From contig NZ_LFXL01000037.1 in assembly GCF_001270745.1 (NCBI RefSeq), forward strand, positions 34,602 to 98,601: 64,000 bases of DNA, in the 5' to 3' direction. A program made the position numbers and the translations under genes. The first letter of the stretch is position 1. Each line of letters begins with the position of its first letter. This DNA comes from Jiangella muralis. Lineage in GTDB: Bacteria; Actinomycetota; Actinomycetes; Jiangellales; Jiangellaceae. Below are positions 18,335 through 27,800 of the stretch, in pieces. Below the pieces are notes generated by a model that did no database searches, was not told the origin of the DNA, and saw only the letters and a program-made list of their open reading frames with translations.

Positions 18335-19504
18335 TCAGGCGGTCCGGGCGAAGTACGACGCGTAGCCGGCGTCGACCCTGCCGGTGCCGCCGACCTGCCG
18401 CCCGCCCGCCCGCAGCGCCGCGTCCGTCCCGGCGGCGTCACGAACCGCCCGCCGTACGCCGAGGTCGTGGACGGCGTACCCGTCGTCGCCCACCTCGACC
18501 GTCGCCAGCGGGTCGTCCAGCTCCGCCAGGCCCAGCGCCAGCGCATCGGCCGGCGAGCCGAGCACCGTCGCCGCCGTCAGCACGGACGCCGGCCGCTCGG
18601 ACGGCGAGCCGGGCGCGCGCACCGTGGTGTCGAGCACCGGCAGGAACGTGCGCCGCACCCGGACCCCGCTGACCGGCCGCTGGCCGTAGCCGCGCCCCAG
18701 CACGAGGTCCTCGACGTGCTCAGGGGCGTAGCTCAGCCCGGGCGCCGGCAGCGTGACGAGGTCGGTCTCGCAGCCTTCCACCGCCCGCCGCCGCGCCTCG
18801 GCACCGTCCGCGATCACCACCGTCAGCGCCGGCCACGTCTGGCGGCGCAGGTCGCGCAGCAGCGCCGGTGCGCCGGGCGGCACGACGGCCGTCACCGACG
18901 GCCGCGACGAGGCGACGCCCGCGGCGGCCGTCGCGGCGCGCAGGGCGGCTCGCCGGGCCGCGACCGACCAGCTCTCGCGGTGGCCCGCGTCGGCCAGTGT
19001 CGACGGCGTCAGCGTGGCCACCAGGTCGCCCAGCACCGGGCCGAGCAGCCGGCGGACCACCACGGGGAGGTCGGGCGCGTACACAGGGACGCCGCCGACC
19101 AGCAGCTGACGCAGGAATCCGGCCAGCTCGACCGGTCCGGTCGCCGCGCCGAACGGCACCTGGACGCCCGCGTACGGGCGCAGCAGTTCGAGCGCGGCGG
19201 CGCCGAGGACCGCGGGCCGGCCGAGGTCGGCCAGCCGGGTGCGCCCGGCGTACAGCCGCAGCCCGCCGGACGACGTGGTGCGCAGCGTCGCCAGCGGCCG
19301 GGGCGGCGCGCCCGGGCCGTCGTCGTCGAACGGGTCGAATCCGGTGGGGGAGACCAGCATGGTGTTGACGGCCGGCAGCGGCGCCGCGACGACGGCGTCG
19401 GCCGCCGCCCGGAGCGCGGCCGGGTCGAGTGTGGCCAGGACGGTCCAGTTCGGGGCAAACGGCTCGACGATCGGTGCTGGTGGGAGGTCGGTTTTGGTCG
19501 GCAT
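18335..19504 (-). CDS. Degenerate glycosyltransferase-like protein (DxD lost), paralogue of the 40069-42042 product
   Basis: 389 residues from ATG 19504 (MPTKTDLPPAP). It follows the layout of the 657-residue transferase at 40069-42042. LLGPVLGDLVATLTPSTLAD matches LLGEPLADEIAAVTPRVLAD, and LRRQTWPALTVVIADG matches VRRQTWPEVELVLGLHG. LSYAPEHVEDLV occupies the place of DDDDWYSEHHLTDLV, and LTAATVLGSP the place of PGATLLMPVHTL. The Asp cluster that binds the metal-nucleotide in the paralogue is replaced by Pro-Ala-Pro-Gly, and the N-terminal region is shorter. It is therefore probably not an active transferase by itself. Divergent from the GT2 at 19584, as its paralogue is from 42132. It may be a regulatory or scaffold subunit, or a decaying gene. 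Confidence 0.68.
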   Translation of the reverse strand: MPTKTDLPPAPIVEPFAPNWTVLATLDPAALRAAADAVVAAPLPAVNTMLVSPTGFDPFDDDGPGAPPRPLATLRTTSSGGLRLYAGRTRLADLGRPAVLGAAALELLRPYAGVQVPFGAATGPVELAGFLRQLLVGGVPVYAPDLPVVVRRLLGPVLGDLVATLTPSTLADAGHRESWSVAARRAALRAATAAAGVASSRPSVTAVVPPGAPALLRDLRRQTWPALTVVIADGAEARRRAVEGCETDLVTLPAPGLSYAPEHVEDLVLGRGYGQRPVSGVRVRRTFLPVLDTTVRAPGSPSERPASVLTAATVLGSPADALALGLAELDDPLATVEVGDDGYAVHDLGVRRAVRDAAGTDAALRAGGRQVGGTGRVDAGYASYFARTA

Positions 19505-19583
19505 CACACGGCCCGGTAGGTTCTCAGCGTGGCGCCGCCCGGAGGGCGGCGCACCCACACTACCCGGCTCCAGCGGAGGAACG

Positions 19584-20999
19584 ATGTCGCCCACGGCCCG
19601 GACACCGGTCGCCGTCCCCCGGCAGGAATGGACCACCGTCCAGGCACCCGATCTCGGCACCTGGACGCCGTCCCTGACGGTGACGGTGGTGCTGCCGGCG
19701 AAGGACTGCCAGGACGAGCTCGACCTCACCCTCGCCGCCCTCTCGGCCCAGACCTACCCGGCCGGGCTGATGGACGTCGTCGTCGTCGACGACGCCTCGG
19801 CGGAGCCGTTGCGGCTGCCCGCCGTCCATCCCGAGCGGGCCTGCGTGCTGCGGCTGCCGCCCGGCGACGGGCACGGGTCCGGGCGGGCGCGGCACGCCGG
19901 CGCCGAGGCGGCCACCGGCGACATCGTGCTGTTCCTCGACGCCGACATCGTCGCCACCCGCACCCACGTCGAGGCGCACGCCCGCTGGCACCACGTCCTC
20001 GCCGACGCCGTTGTGCTCGGGCACAAGATGTTCGTCGAGTTCGACGACATCACCGCCGCCGACGTCCTCGCCGCCACCCGCGACGACACGTTCGACCAGT
20101 TGCTCGATGGCCGCAAGCAGAAGAAGCACACCTGGCACGAGGACTTCATCCGCGAGGCCGCCCGGCTCACCGCGTACGCCGACGACACCTTCATCGCCGT
20201 CGTCGGCGCCAGCGTGTCGGCGCCGCGTGCGCTGTACGCCGAGAGCGGCGGCTTCTCGACCTTCGGGCTGCGGGGCATCGTCGACACCGAGTTCGGCTAC
20301 CGCATCTTCACCGCCGGCGCCGTGCTCGTCCCGGAGCCCAGCGCCCGCAGCTACCACCAGGGCGCCCGCAACTTCGCCACCCGTGGCGACGAGATCAAGC
20401 GCGAGCGGTCCGGCCTCGCGGCCAACCACCTGCCCATCCCGCTGTTCCGCCCCTCCGACGTCGGGCGCATGTGGCAGGTGCCGGTTGTGCACGCCGTCGT
20501 CGACGCCACCAGCGGGACGCCCGAACAGGTCCAGGTCACCGTCGACTCCATCCTGGCCTCGGCCTACACCGACCTCGTCGTCACGGTGTCGCCGAACAAG
20601 GAGCTGCCGCGCTGGGTCGAGGACTACTTCGCCGCCGACGCCCGGGTCCGGTTCGCGCCGGAGCCCGTCCGCACCGGCTTCCCGGCGCCGTTCTCGCTGG
20701 TCGTGCCCGCTGGGGTGGCCATCGGCCGGTCGGCGGTGGGTTCGCTGCTGGCGCTGTCGTCGTCCGAGCAGGCCGGGATGGTCCGCGCCACCGTGTCCGA
20801 CGAGCCCGGCCCGCCGGTCGAGCTGTGGGCCACCCGGGCGCTGCACCGCGCGCGCCGGCACGCCGGCGCCGACGGCCTCGACGAGACCGCGCGGCAGCTG
20901 TTCGGGGTGCACTGGGTCAGCGGCGCCGAGATCGGCGTCCGCCCCGCCGTCGTCGGCGTGACGAAGCAGGGCATGCTGCACGAGGGCTCGGCCGGCTGA
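19584..20999 (+). CDS. Family 2 glycosyltransferase (module copy 1)
   Basis: 471 residues; ATG 19584 after GGAGGA. GT2 fold: LTVTVVLPAKDCQDELDLTL, VVVVDDAS, GHGSGRARHAGAEAATGDIV and FLDADIVATRTHVEAHARWH with the DxD metal site. GGFSTFGLRGIVDTEFGYR follows, and then a C-terminal extension of about 180 residues (VHAVVDATSGTPEQVQVTVDS). It aligns along its whole length with the product of 42132-43550, including FLDAD, HVEAHARWH, RGIVDTEFGYR and VELWATRAL. Likely transfers a sugar onto the surface polymer; donor and acceptor unknown. The stop is one base from the DsbA-like remnant. Confidence 0.88.
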   Translation: MSPTARTPVAVPRQEWTTVQAPDLGTWTPSLTVTVVLPAKDCQDELDLTLAALSAQTYPAGLMDVVVVDDASAEPLRLPAVHPERACVLRLPPGDGHGSGRARHAGAEAATGDIVLFLDADIVATRTHVEAHARWHHVLADAVVLGHKMFVEFDDITAADVLAATRDDTFDQLLDGRKQKKHTWHEDFIREAARLTAYADDTFIAVVGASVSAPRALYAESGGFSTFGLRGIVDTEFGYRIFTAGAVLVPEPSARSYHQGARNFATRGDEIKRERSGLAANHLPIPLFRPSDVGRMWQVPVVHAVVDATSGTPEQVQVTVDSILASAYTDLVVTVSPNKELPRWVEDYFAADARVRFAPEPVRTGFPAPFSLVVPAGVAIGRSAVGSLLALSSSEQAGMVRATVSDEPGPPVELWATRALHRARRHAGADGLDETARQLFGVHWVSGAEIGVRPAVVGVTKQGMLHEGSAG

Positions 21000-21239
21000 T
21001 CACGCCCGCCGCAGCGCGCCGGTGAGCAGGTAGCGCCCGGCGATCAGGAACGTCGGCACACCGCTGACGCCGACACGGCGGCCCAGCTCCGCGTCCAGCC
21101 CTGCCTCGGCGCCGAGCCGGACCACCCCGGCCCGGTCGGAGATGATCACGCCCTCGCCGGCGTCCGGCTGCAGCCCGAAGGCGCGCAGTCGCACCTGGAC
21201 GTCGGCGGCGCGCTCGAAGCCGGCCAGCGCGAGGTCGAA
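21000..21239 (-). pseudogene. DsbA/FrnE-type thioredoxin-fold remnant
   Basis: The minus-strand frame ending at 21000 encodes FDLALAGFERAADVQVRLRAF and, directly after it, GLDAELGRRVGVSGVPTFLIAGRYLLTGAL. The first piece resembles the region just behind the CxxC active site of FrnE/DsbA-family proteins. The second resembles their C-terminal cis-proline strand (GVSGVPTFLI). The intervening part of the protein and the CxxC motif are absent. No start codon with a ribosome-binding site is seen. This is a relic, not a working oxidoreductase. Confidence 0.65.
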
Positions 21240-21443
21240 CGGCTGCGTGAGCTCACCCGCGACGGCTTGGTGGTGCGCACGGTCGAGCCGGCGGTGCCAC
21301 GGGTCAGCTACGAGCTCAGTTCGCTCGGGCGCGAGTTGACCGGCCCGCTGCAGGCGCTGCTGGACTGGATCGGGTTGCGCGCTCACGACGTCGTCGCGGC
21401 CCAGGAGACCTACGACGCCGCGGTTGTCAGCGCGACGCGGTGA
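21240..21443 (+). pseudogene. HxlR-family regulator C-terminal fragment
   Basis: The plus-strand frame reads RLRELTRDGLVVRTVEPAVP, then RVSYELSSLGRELTGPLQALLDWI, and stops at TGA 21441-21443. This is the second half of an HxlR-type winged helix (recognition helix, wing and C-terminal helix); the first half is absent. It abuts the DsbA relic and its last 17 bp overlap the methyltransferase 3' end. HxlR regulators are often found next to oxidoreductase genes, so the two fragments probably come from one old divergent pair. Confidence 0.65.
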
Positions 21444-22473
21444 AGAACCGGGTGCGGCCGACGGTGTCGTCGTCGGCGAGGTGGACGCCGTCGACGGGCT
21501 CGGCCAGCCAGTCGGCGGCGACGTCGGCCTCGTCCGGGCGCTGCGCGTCGTCGAGGGCCACCACGGCGCCGTCGTCAAGCGCCGTCGCCAGCAGCGGGAA
21601 CGCCGGGTAGCGCGACCGCGGCCCGACGCTTCCGGGCGGGCCGTCGACGAACAGCAGGTCGATGCCGCGCAGGTCGTTCCACTGCGGCGCCGCGTACCAG
21701 TCGTGCTTCTCACCGCCGACGGTGACCGGCTCGAGCGGCGCCTCCCGCACCTCCGCCACGTCGTTCAGACCGTGCCGGGTCAGCGCCTCGCGGGTGAGCG
21801 CGGCGTAGCGCTCGTGGTGCTCCAGCGCGACGACGCGGCCCTTCCCGGCCCGCCGGCAGGCCAGCGCCAGCCAGACCGTCGAGCTGCCGCTGCCGCACTC
21901 GACGATCAGCGCGTCGGACGGCAGCCGGCGCACCAGCGACGCCAGCCGGAGCACCGTGCGCGGCGCCGCCGCGAAGCCGCCGAACGCCGGGACCTCGTCG
22001 TCGGCGCCGAGCATGGCGTACAGGTTGGCCAGCGCGGACAGCTCGGCCAGCTGCCGCTCGGTCAGGGTGGCGTGGACGTCGGTCCGCAGCTCGTCGTACA
22101 GCGCGACCAGCTCGTCGTGGCGCACCGCGGCGTCGAGGCGCTGCGCCCCGATGATGGCGGCCAGCGGCCCGCCGCTGGGGTCGGCCTGCCGCTCCTCGAC
22201 CGCCTGGACGGACGCCGCGACGGTCTCGACCGCGCTGGTGAGCGCCTTGAGCTGCCGCTCCGTCTTACGGGCGCGCTGTTCCGCCTCGCGGGCGCTGGCC
22301 CCGACCGCGACCAGCCCGACCAACGTCAGGCCCACCAGCAGGGTGAGCGCCGCCACGGCGAGGCTGCCGCCCGTCGCGGCCACGATGATCGCCACCACGA
22401 CGGCGGCGAGGGCACCGGCCATGCCCAGCAGGGGCCAGCGGGAGCCGAGTAGAGCGCGTACCGCCCGTTGCAT
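21427..22473 (-). CDS. Membrane-anchored class I methyltransferase (module copy 1)
   Basis: 348 residues. ATG 22473 follows GGAG. Two N-terminal membrane helices (about residues 14-34 and 38-58) are followed by a coiled coil (AEQRARKTERQLKALTSAVET). The C-terminal SAM-dependent methyltransferase-24-type domain has IVECGSGSSTVWLA (SAM loop), VVALEHHERYAALTREAL and DLLFVDGPPGS. It shares domain order with the 43535-44749 product, and the motif GSGxSTVWLAxA is the same in both. Probably methylates a sugar or lipid at the inner face of the membrane, perhaps capping the polymer. It follows the second-module pattern: convergent with a GT2. Confidence 0.82.
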   Translation of the reverse strand: MQRAVRALLGSRWPLLGMAGALAAVVVAIIVAATGGSLAVAALTLLVGLTLVGLVAVGASAREAEQRARKTERQLKALTSAVETVAASVQAVEERQADPSGGPLAAIIGAQRLDAAVRHDELVALYDELRTDVHATLTERQLAELSALANLYAMLGADDEVPAFGGFAAAPRTVLRLASLVRRLPSDALIVECGSGSSTVWLALACRRAGKGRVVALEHHERYAALTREALTRHGLNDVAEVREAPLEPVTVGGEKHDWYAAPQWNDLRGIDLLFVDGPPGSVGPRSRYPAFPLLATALDDGAVVALDDAQRPDEADVAADWLAEPVDGVHLADDDTVGRTRFFTASR

Positions 22474-22528
22474 CGAATCTCCGTCGTAGGTCTGGTCGGG
22501 AAGGGGAAAACTGTACCGGCGCCGAGGA

Positions 22529-23614
22529 TCAGTGTGCGGTGGCGTGTGCCAGCTTCTCCAAGGAGTGAACGAACAGATCGGCGTCGGCGTCCCAGCTGTA
22601 GTGCGCGATGACGGCGGCGCGCCCGGCCTCGGCCATGCGGGCCCGCTCCGCCGGGTCGGCCCGCAGCGCCCGGACCGCCGCCTCCGCCGCGTCGACGTCG
22701 CCGAACGGGACGATCGTGCCGCACCGATGCCGCATGATCAGCTCCGCCGACGCCGGGTTCGGCGTGCTGATGACCGGCAGGCCGTGCGCCATGTACTCGA
22801 CGATCTTCGTGGGCCGGGAGTGCGCGTAGTTGGGCTGCTCGTGCAGCAGGCTGAGCCCCGCGAGCGCGCCCGGCAAGATCGTCAGCGCCTCGTCGTTGGG
22901 GACGAAGCCGTGCCAGGTGACCGCGCCCTCGGCCTGCGCGGCCTCGATGGCGGCCTGACAGTCGGCGTCGGCCGGGCCGACCAGGTGCACCTGCAACTCC
23001 GGTGCCAGCCGCCGGCCCAGCTCCACCAGGTCGAGGCCGCCGCGCGCCGCCGTCAGCCGGCCCAGGTAGATCACCCGGTCGTCGACCGGCGCGCTGACGT
23101 CGTCGGGGATCGCCACGCTGTTCCGGACGACGGTGTGCTGCTTGCGGAAGCGGCCGGCGTAGGACTCCTCGGCCAGCAGCAGCGGCATGCGGCGCTCGGC
23201 GTGCCGCTCGATGGCCCGGATCAGCGCCGCCCCCGCCGGGCGGCCGGCCCTCGGCAGCCACGCCTTCATCCGCAGCGCCGCGGCGGTGTCCTCGTGCACG
23301 TCCCACACCAGGCCGGGGATGTTCAGGCCGATGCTGGCCAGCACCAGCTCGGGGTCGTGCATCAGGACGATGTCGAACTCGCGGCCGCGCCGCTTCAGCA
23401 GCCGCCGCGCCGTCCGCATCGCCGTCAGCCGATGCCGTCCGTGCGACCGCGGGATGTCGATGACGCTCAGGTCACTCGGGATCGGCCGGCCGGTGTCGCT
23501 GAACGGAGCCGCCAACGTCACTTCATGCCCGGCCTCCCGCAACGCGACGATCTGCCGATGCCTGATGCGTGCGTCTTCCGGGTCGTGGACGACGGTCAGG
23601 ACGAGGACGCGCAT
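22529..23614 (-). CDS. Family 4 glycosyltransferase
   Basis: 361 residues, GT-B fold. ATG 23614 (MRVLVLTVVHDPEDARIRHRQ) matches typical N-termini of the family. Further motifs are HDPELVLA, VWDVHEDTAA, VVRNSVAIPDD and VIYLGRLTAARGGLDLVELG. The C-terminal nucleotide-sugar site is HEQPNYAHSRPTKIVEYMAHGLPVI, with the EX7E-like spacing. Retaining transferase, probably cytoplasmic, adding one sugar during assembly of the surface glycan. Lies 55 bp upstream of the methyltransferase on the same strand, so the two likely share a transcript. Confidence 0.88.
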   Translation of the reverse strand: MRVLVLTVVHDPEDARIRHRQIVALREAGHEVTLAAPFSDTGRPIPSDLSVIDIPRSHGRHRLTAMRTARRLLKRRGREFDIVLMHDPELVLASIGLNIPGLVWDVHEDTAAALRMKAWLPRAGRPAGAALIRAIERHAERRMPLLLAEESYAGRFRKQHTVVRNSVAIPDDVSAPVDDRVIYLGRLTAARGGLDLVELGRRLAPELQVHLVGPADADCQAAIEAAQAEGAVTWHGFVPNDEALTILPGALAGLSLLHEQPNYAHSRPTKIVEYMAHGLPVISTPNPASAELIMRHRCGTIVPFGDVDAAEAAVRALRADPAERARMAEAGRAAVIAHYSWDADADLFVHSLEKLAHATAH

Positions 23615-23881
23615 GGCGCTAGCTAGCCCGCCCGCTGACCGTGAGTCGTACTCGCACCTTGGTCCCCGACTTCCCATCGACACAGCCACACCCTGGAGAC
23701 GCCCATGCCCACCCGCGCGGTTGCACGGTGAACGTCCCGGATCTCTGCGCCCCCACCTGGCCGTCCGGCCGCACTGAGGCGGCGCATCACCCGGTGGATC
23801 CTACAGCAGGACCGGAGTCCGTCCCAGGCCGGTTGTATTGTGCTGATTCATTCGTGGCGTCGAGTGCTTGGAGGGCGGGCC

Positions 23882-24310
23882 ATGAGGGTCCTCGCGGTCC
23901 TGGTCAGCGCGGTTCTGGCGGCGTTCACAGCCGTGGCGCCGCCCGCAGCGGCCGATGCGGCACCGTTCACGCTCTACGTCGCGCCGAACGGCTCTGGCAG
24001 CAACGACGGCTTGACGCCGTCCACCCCAGTCGCGACCCTCGAGCAGGCGGAGTACCGCCTCACCCAGCACGCCCCGGCCACTGACGTCGAGATCCGCATC
24101 GCTCCTGGCACCTACATTGCCGGGCGCACGACGTGGCGCACCTACATTCCCGGGCACACCATCTCGTTCCTGCCGATCGACTACACGTACGACAACAGCC
24201 TGCCGCCGGGGCAGGCGCTCCAGAGCGACGGGACCGGTGGCTACCGGTTCTGGACGGAGTTGCCCGCCGGTCACCCGGACGGCGCCATGACATTGCACTT
24301 GCGCGTTTGA
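23882..24310 (+). pseudogene. Truncated secreted parallel beta-helix protein
   Basis: 142 codons from ATG 23882, preceded by GGAGGG. A signal peptide (MRVLAVLVSAVLAAFTAVAPPAAA) is followed by LYVAPNGSGSNDGLTPSTPVATLEQA. That is the standard opening of a DUF1565/beta-helix exported protein that normally runs for several hundred residues. Here the frame ends at TGA 24308-24310 after GAMTLHLRV, just where base composition drops and the RHS-associated segment begins. Most likely the 3' part was replaced by the incoming toxin/immunity end. A short functional secreted protein cannot be excluded. Confidence 0.6.
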
Positions 24311-24439
24311 AGTTGCCCTGTGTCGACGTGGGTCGGACCTCGTCACAGCCATTTCGCGCGATAGTTGGTGGGCCACGACCAATTGATTCTAGGTATGTCG
24401 CTGCTCAACTGGACAACAGCTTATGGTCAACAGTTGGTG

Positions 24440-24811
24440 TCATTGGGCTTCGGTCCAGTCCACATCAAGAAACACGTCGCTGATTATTGCCTTGCCGACC
24501 ACTGTCGGGCCCTCCATGACGAGCATCACAGCCCCTGGCTGCAAATATTGTTTGACTAGGTTCCGGGCAAGGAAGTCGAGCTTGCACTCCCATTCTCCGG
24601 CAGGCGACTCTGCGATGCGCTGGAGGAGCAGGCTGAACTTCTCCGCTGTCGCGGGCCAGCCGGGATCTAACTCGGTCTCGCCCCCAATTGGAAAGGCGCA
24701 GTTTGCTGCATATACAGGAGCCGACGGAGGGCCGGATTTGCGCCCTCCTTCATGAGGGGAGCGCCAGGTGACCCTTGCAGTGGCCGCTGGTGTCTCGATC
24801 TTCTCGATCAT
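24440..24811 (-). CDS. Probable immunity protein for the RHS toxin
   Basis: 123 residues, not assigned to a named family. ATG 24811 overlaps the TGA of the toxin gene by 4 bp (ATGA), the usual arrangement for a polymorphic toxin and its cognate immunity gene. The sequence is acidic to neutral, cytoplasmic (no signal peptide or membrane helix) and mixed alpha/beta. Notable stretches are ARVTWRSPHEGGRKSGPP, ELDPGWPATAEKFSLLL and GAVMLVMEGPTVVGKAII. Its expected job is to bind and block the C-terminal toxin domain inside the producing cell. Local GC is visibly lower than in neighbouring genes, in line with exchange of the toxin-immunity tip. Confidence 0.7.
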   Translation of the reverse strand: MIEKIETPAATARVTWRSPHEGGRKSGPPSAPVYAANCAFPIGGETELDPGWPATAEKFSLLLQRIAESPAGEWECKLDFLARNLVKQYLQPGAVMLVMEGPTVVGKAIISDVFLDVDWTEAQ

Positions 24812-27800
24812 CGCCAGAGCCGGATTCCATCCATGTGTTGATTGATCAGATTCAGTTGGTCGCCGTTGGCGTACCAGCCCGGCCCGATGCCATCCAGCTT
24901 CCGACCTTCGTAGTGAAGCGTATCTGCTACCGAGCTAGGTATGCGCGTCTCAACGGTGACGCCTCGTCCCTGGTTCAGGCTAGCTCCCCACTGGTCAGCG
25001 TGCTCGCCACGGGTTGCGAACCATTTGCCCTCCATCATGCCTGGCCCCGGACTGAACTGGCCCGTGCCAGCAATTGAGTCGAATTCTGCCTCGTCGACGT
25101 TGCGGAACATCCGAACGGAATCATCGCAGGTGTTGTGGACGAGGACGTCGTCCTCACCGACATGGTACGTATGGATGTCGGTGATGGTGAGGTTGTAGGC
25201 GAGCCCGTCATAGGCGGACGCCCCGTCGATGCCGCCAACGGTCAAGAGGCGGCCGTCGGCTGTGAGGACAGAGTCATCGGTGTCGATCGCGGCGGCGTCC
25301 TGGAACTCCTGCTCGCTGGCGTTCCAGAACGGGTGGTCCTCGGTCGTCGTGATGGTCGTGCCGTCGACCTCGAGGTTGACGAGAGTGTCCTCGTGGACCC
25401 AGACGTGGGTGACGGACTTGGCGGCCTGTTCGCCGGTCTCGGGATCGGTGGCGACGACCTCGTCGCCTACTTCGACGTCTTGGATTGCTTTTCGGGTGCC
25501 ATCACCCATAAGTACCAAGGTGGTGCCCGCAAACGACTTCATGCCACATGCCCTAGCGGCTGTCGCAAGTTCGTCCGCGACATTATCCGCGGCGCGGACG
25601 CCGTCAATTACATGGTTCGTCGTCCGGATCGCGGTGCGTGCGACAGCAGCGCCTGGAATGAAGTTGGAACCCGCCCACAGGCATGCAACCGCATCGCCCT
25701 GAAAGCAATTGACGAAGTCGTCGGCGCCGATCAACCACCCGATCGGCCCCAGTGAGTCGAGGAAGCCTCCGGTCGGCCTGTGTCTGGCCTGCGCGATTGC
25801 TTGTTCAAGCGGCACGAACGAGGTGGCAGGAGTGCTCGGTCCGCTATAGGTGTGCGTGACCGGCGCGATTCCGTAGCCGCTGGCGGCCGGACCATAGTTC
25901 GTGTGTCCGCTTTGCAGGCCCTGTCCAGATGGTTGTTTGCCGACGGGGTTCGCGGTAGATGGCGGCTGTTTGGCGACTACGCCGCCGTAGGTGGCCGCGC
26001 GCGTGCCCGGCTGGTTGGACGGGAAGAGGCCGGTCGGATCGCTGCCGGTGACCGGGCTGTTGTTCGCGTACGCGTACCCGTTCATCTGCTGTGGGTTCTG
26101 ATGATCGATGATCGGGTCCACGGACAGGAACCGGCCGATCGTCGGGTCGTAGGCGCGGGCGCCCATCTGGATCAGCCCGGTGGCATCGTCCTCGATGCCG
26201 GTGTGGAAGCCGCGGTCCGTCGGGAAGGTGCCAACAGAACCCGTGGAGCCGCGGTAGTTGCCGAACGGATCGCGGTCCATGTTCTTGACCGAGCTGCTGT
26301 CGGCGTCGATGGCGGTGTCTGCGCTGCCGTTGTGGTCGGCGTACAGGTCTTGCAGGCCACCGGAAGGACTCCGGACGGAGATGGTCTGGCCGCCGAAGGA
26401 GTAGTACCGCCGCGCCGACACCGCGTTGGTGGCGCGGTCCAGTTCGAGGTCGTGCCCGGGCAGGTAGATCGTCACCTTGTCGGGGTTACGGCGAACGAGT
26501 CGGTCGCCGTCGGCCGTGTAGACGAAGGAGGAGGCGCCGGCGGAGGTGGTGGCGGTCTTGACGCGGCCTTCGACGTCCCAGGTGTAGGACTTGCCGCCGG
26601 CCGTCAGCGTGTTGCCGGTGGCGTCGTAGGTGTAGGAGGTCGTGGTGGAGCCGGCTGTGGACGACGTGAGCGTGTGCGGCTGCGGCGAGCCCGCGGCCGG
26701 GTAGGCGTACGTCGTCGTGGCCAGGTTCTCGGTGCCGGCCGACGACAGGCGGGTGCGGACGAGCGAGGTCCGATTGCCGGTCAGGTCGTAGGTGTAGTCA
26801 TGGTGATAGTTGTCCGTCCCTCCGCTGGTCGGCGGCAGGTCCGGCGTGTCGCAACCGGTGTCGGTTGCCGTGAATGCCTTGGTCAGCCGGCGCAGGTAGT
26901 CGTACCGGAAGCACTGGACGTCGGCCGTGCCACCCGAGGGGAGGTCCGCGATCCGGGTGACGTTGCCGGCCGGGTCGTAGGCGTAGCGCAGGTCGGAGTA
27001 GACGGACTGGTCCTCGCGGTCGATCCGGGACCGCAGGAGTCGCCGGGTGCCGGCCTCGTACTGGTTCGTCTGCCACGACGCTGTCCCGTACTGGCCCTGG
27101 CCGCGGCGCAGCATCTCACCGTAGGGCGACCAGATCGTGTCGACGGCGTACGTGTTGTAGCCGTACATCCAGTCCTCGACGCCGGTCGCCTCGTACCGGT
27201 GCTGCAATGTCTCCGCCGGTAGGCCGCCGATGGCCGGCATCGTCGTGGTCGCGACGGAGCCGTCCGGGTTGTAGCTGTTGGAGAAGGAGTACTGTCCGGC
27301 CAGCGCGCCCTCCGTCGCCGAGATGCTCACGCGGCTGCCCAGCGGCCGGTAGGCGTCGTCGTAGCCGGTGATCGCCGTCGTGTAGGTCGACGTGCCCTCC
27401 CGCCGGAACGACAGCGTCGGCTGGCCCAGTTCCAGCGTGTCGTACCGCCACTCGGCGATCGCGGTACTGGTGACCGAACCTTGGTGGGTGGACGTTTTCC
27501 GCCCCAGCGCGTCGTAGGTGTAGGCGAGCGTGCGATTCTCGGCGTCCGTGGTCGATGTCAGCTGGCCCGCGACGTCGTAGGTCAGCTGCGCCGTCCCGGT
27601 GTCGGGGTCGGTCTTCTCGACCTGCCGGCCGCGCAGGTCGTACTCGTACGACCAGACGTTGCCGGCGGCATCGGTGACGGTCGCCAGCTGGCCGGCCGGT
27701 GTGTACGTGTACCGCGTCTGGTCGTTGGCGCCCGCGGGTGAGCTGCCGTGATACTGCAGCAGGCGCTGTGCGCGGCCGCGCGCGTCGTGGAAGACGGCGG

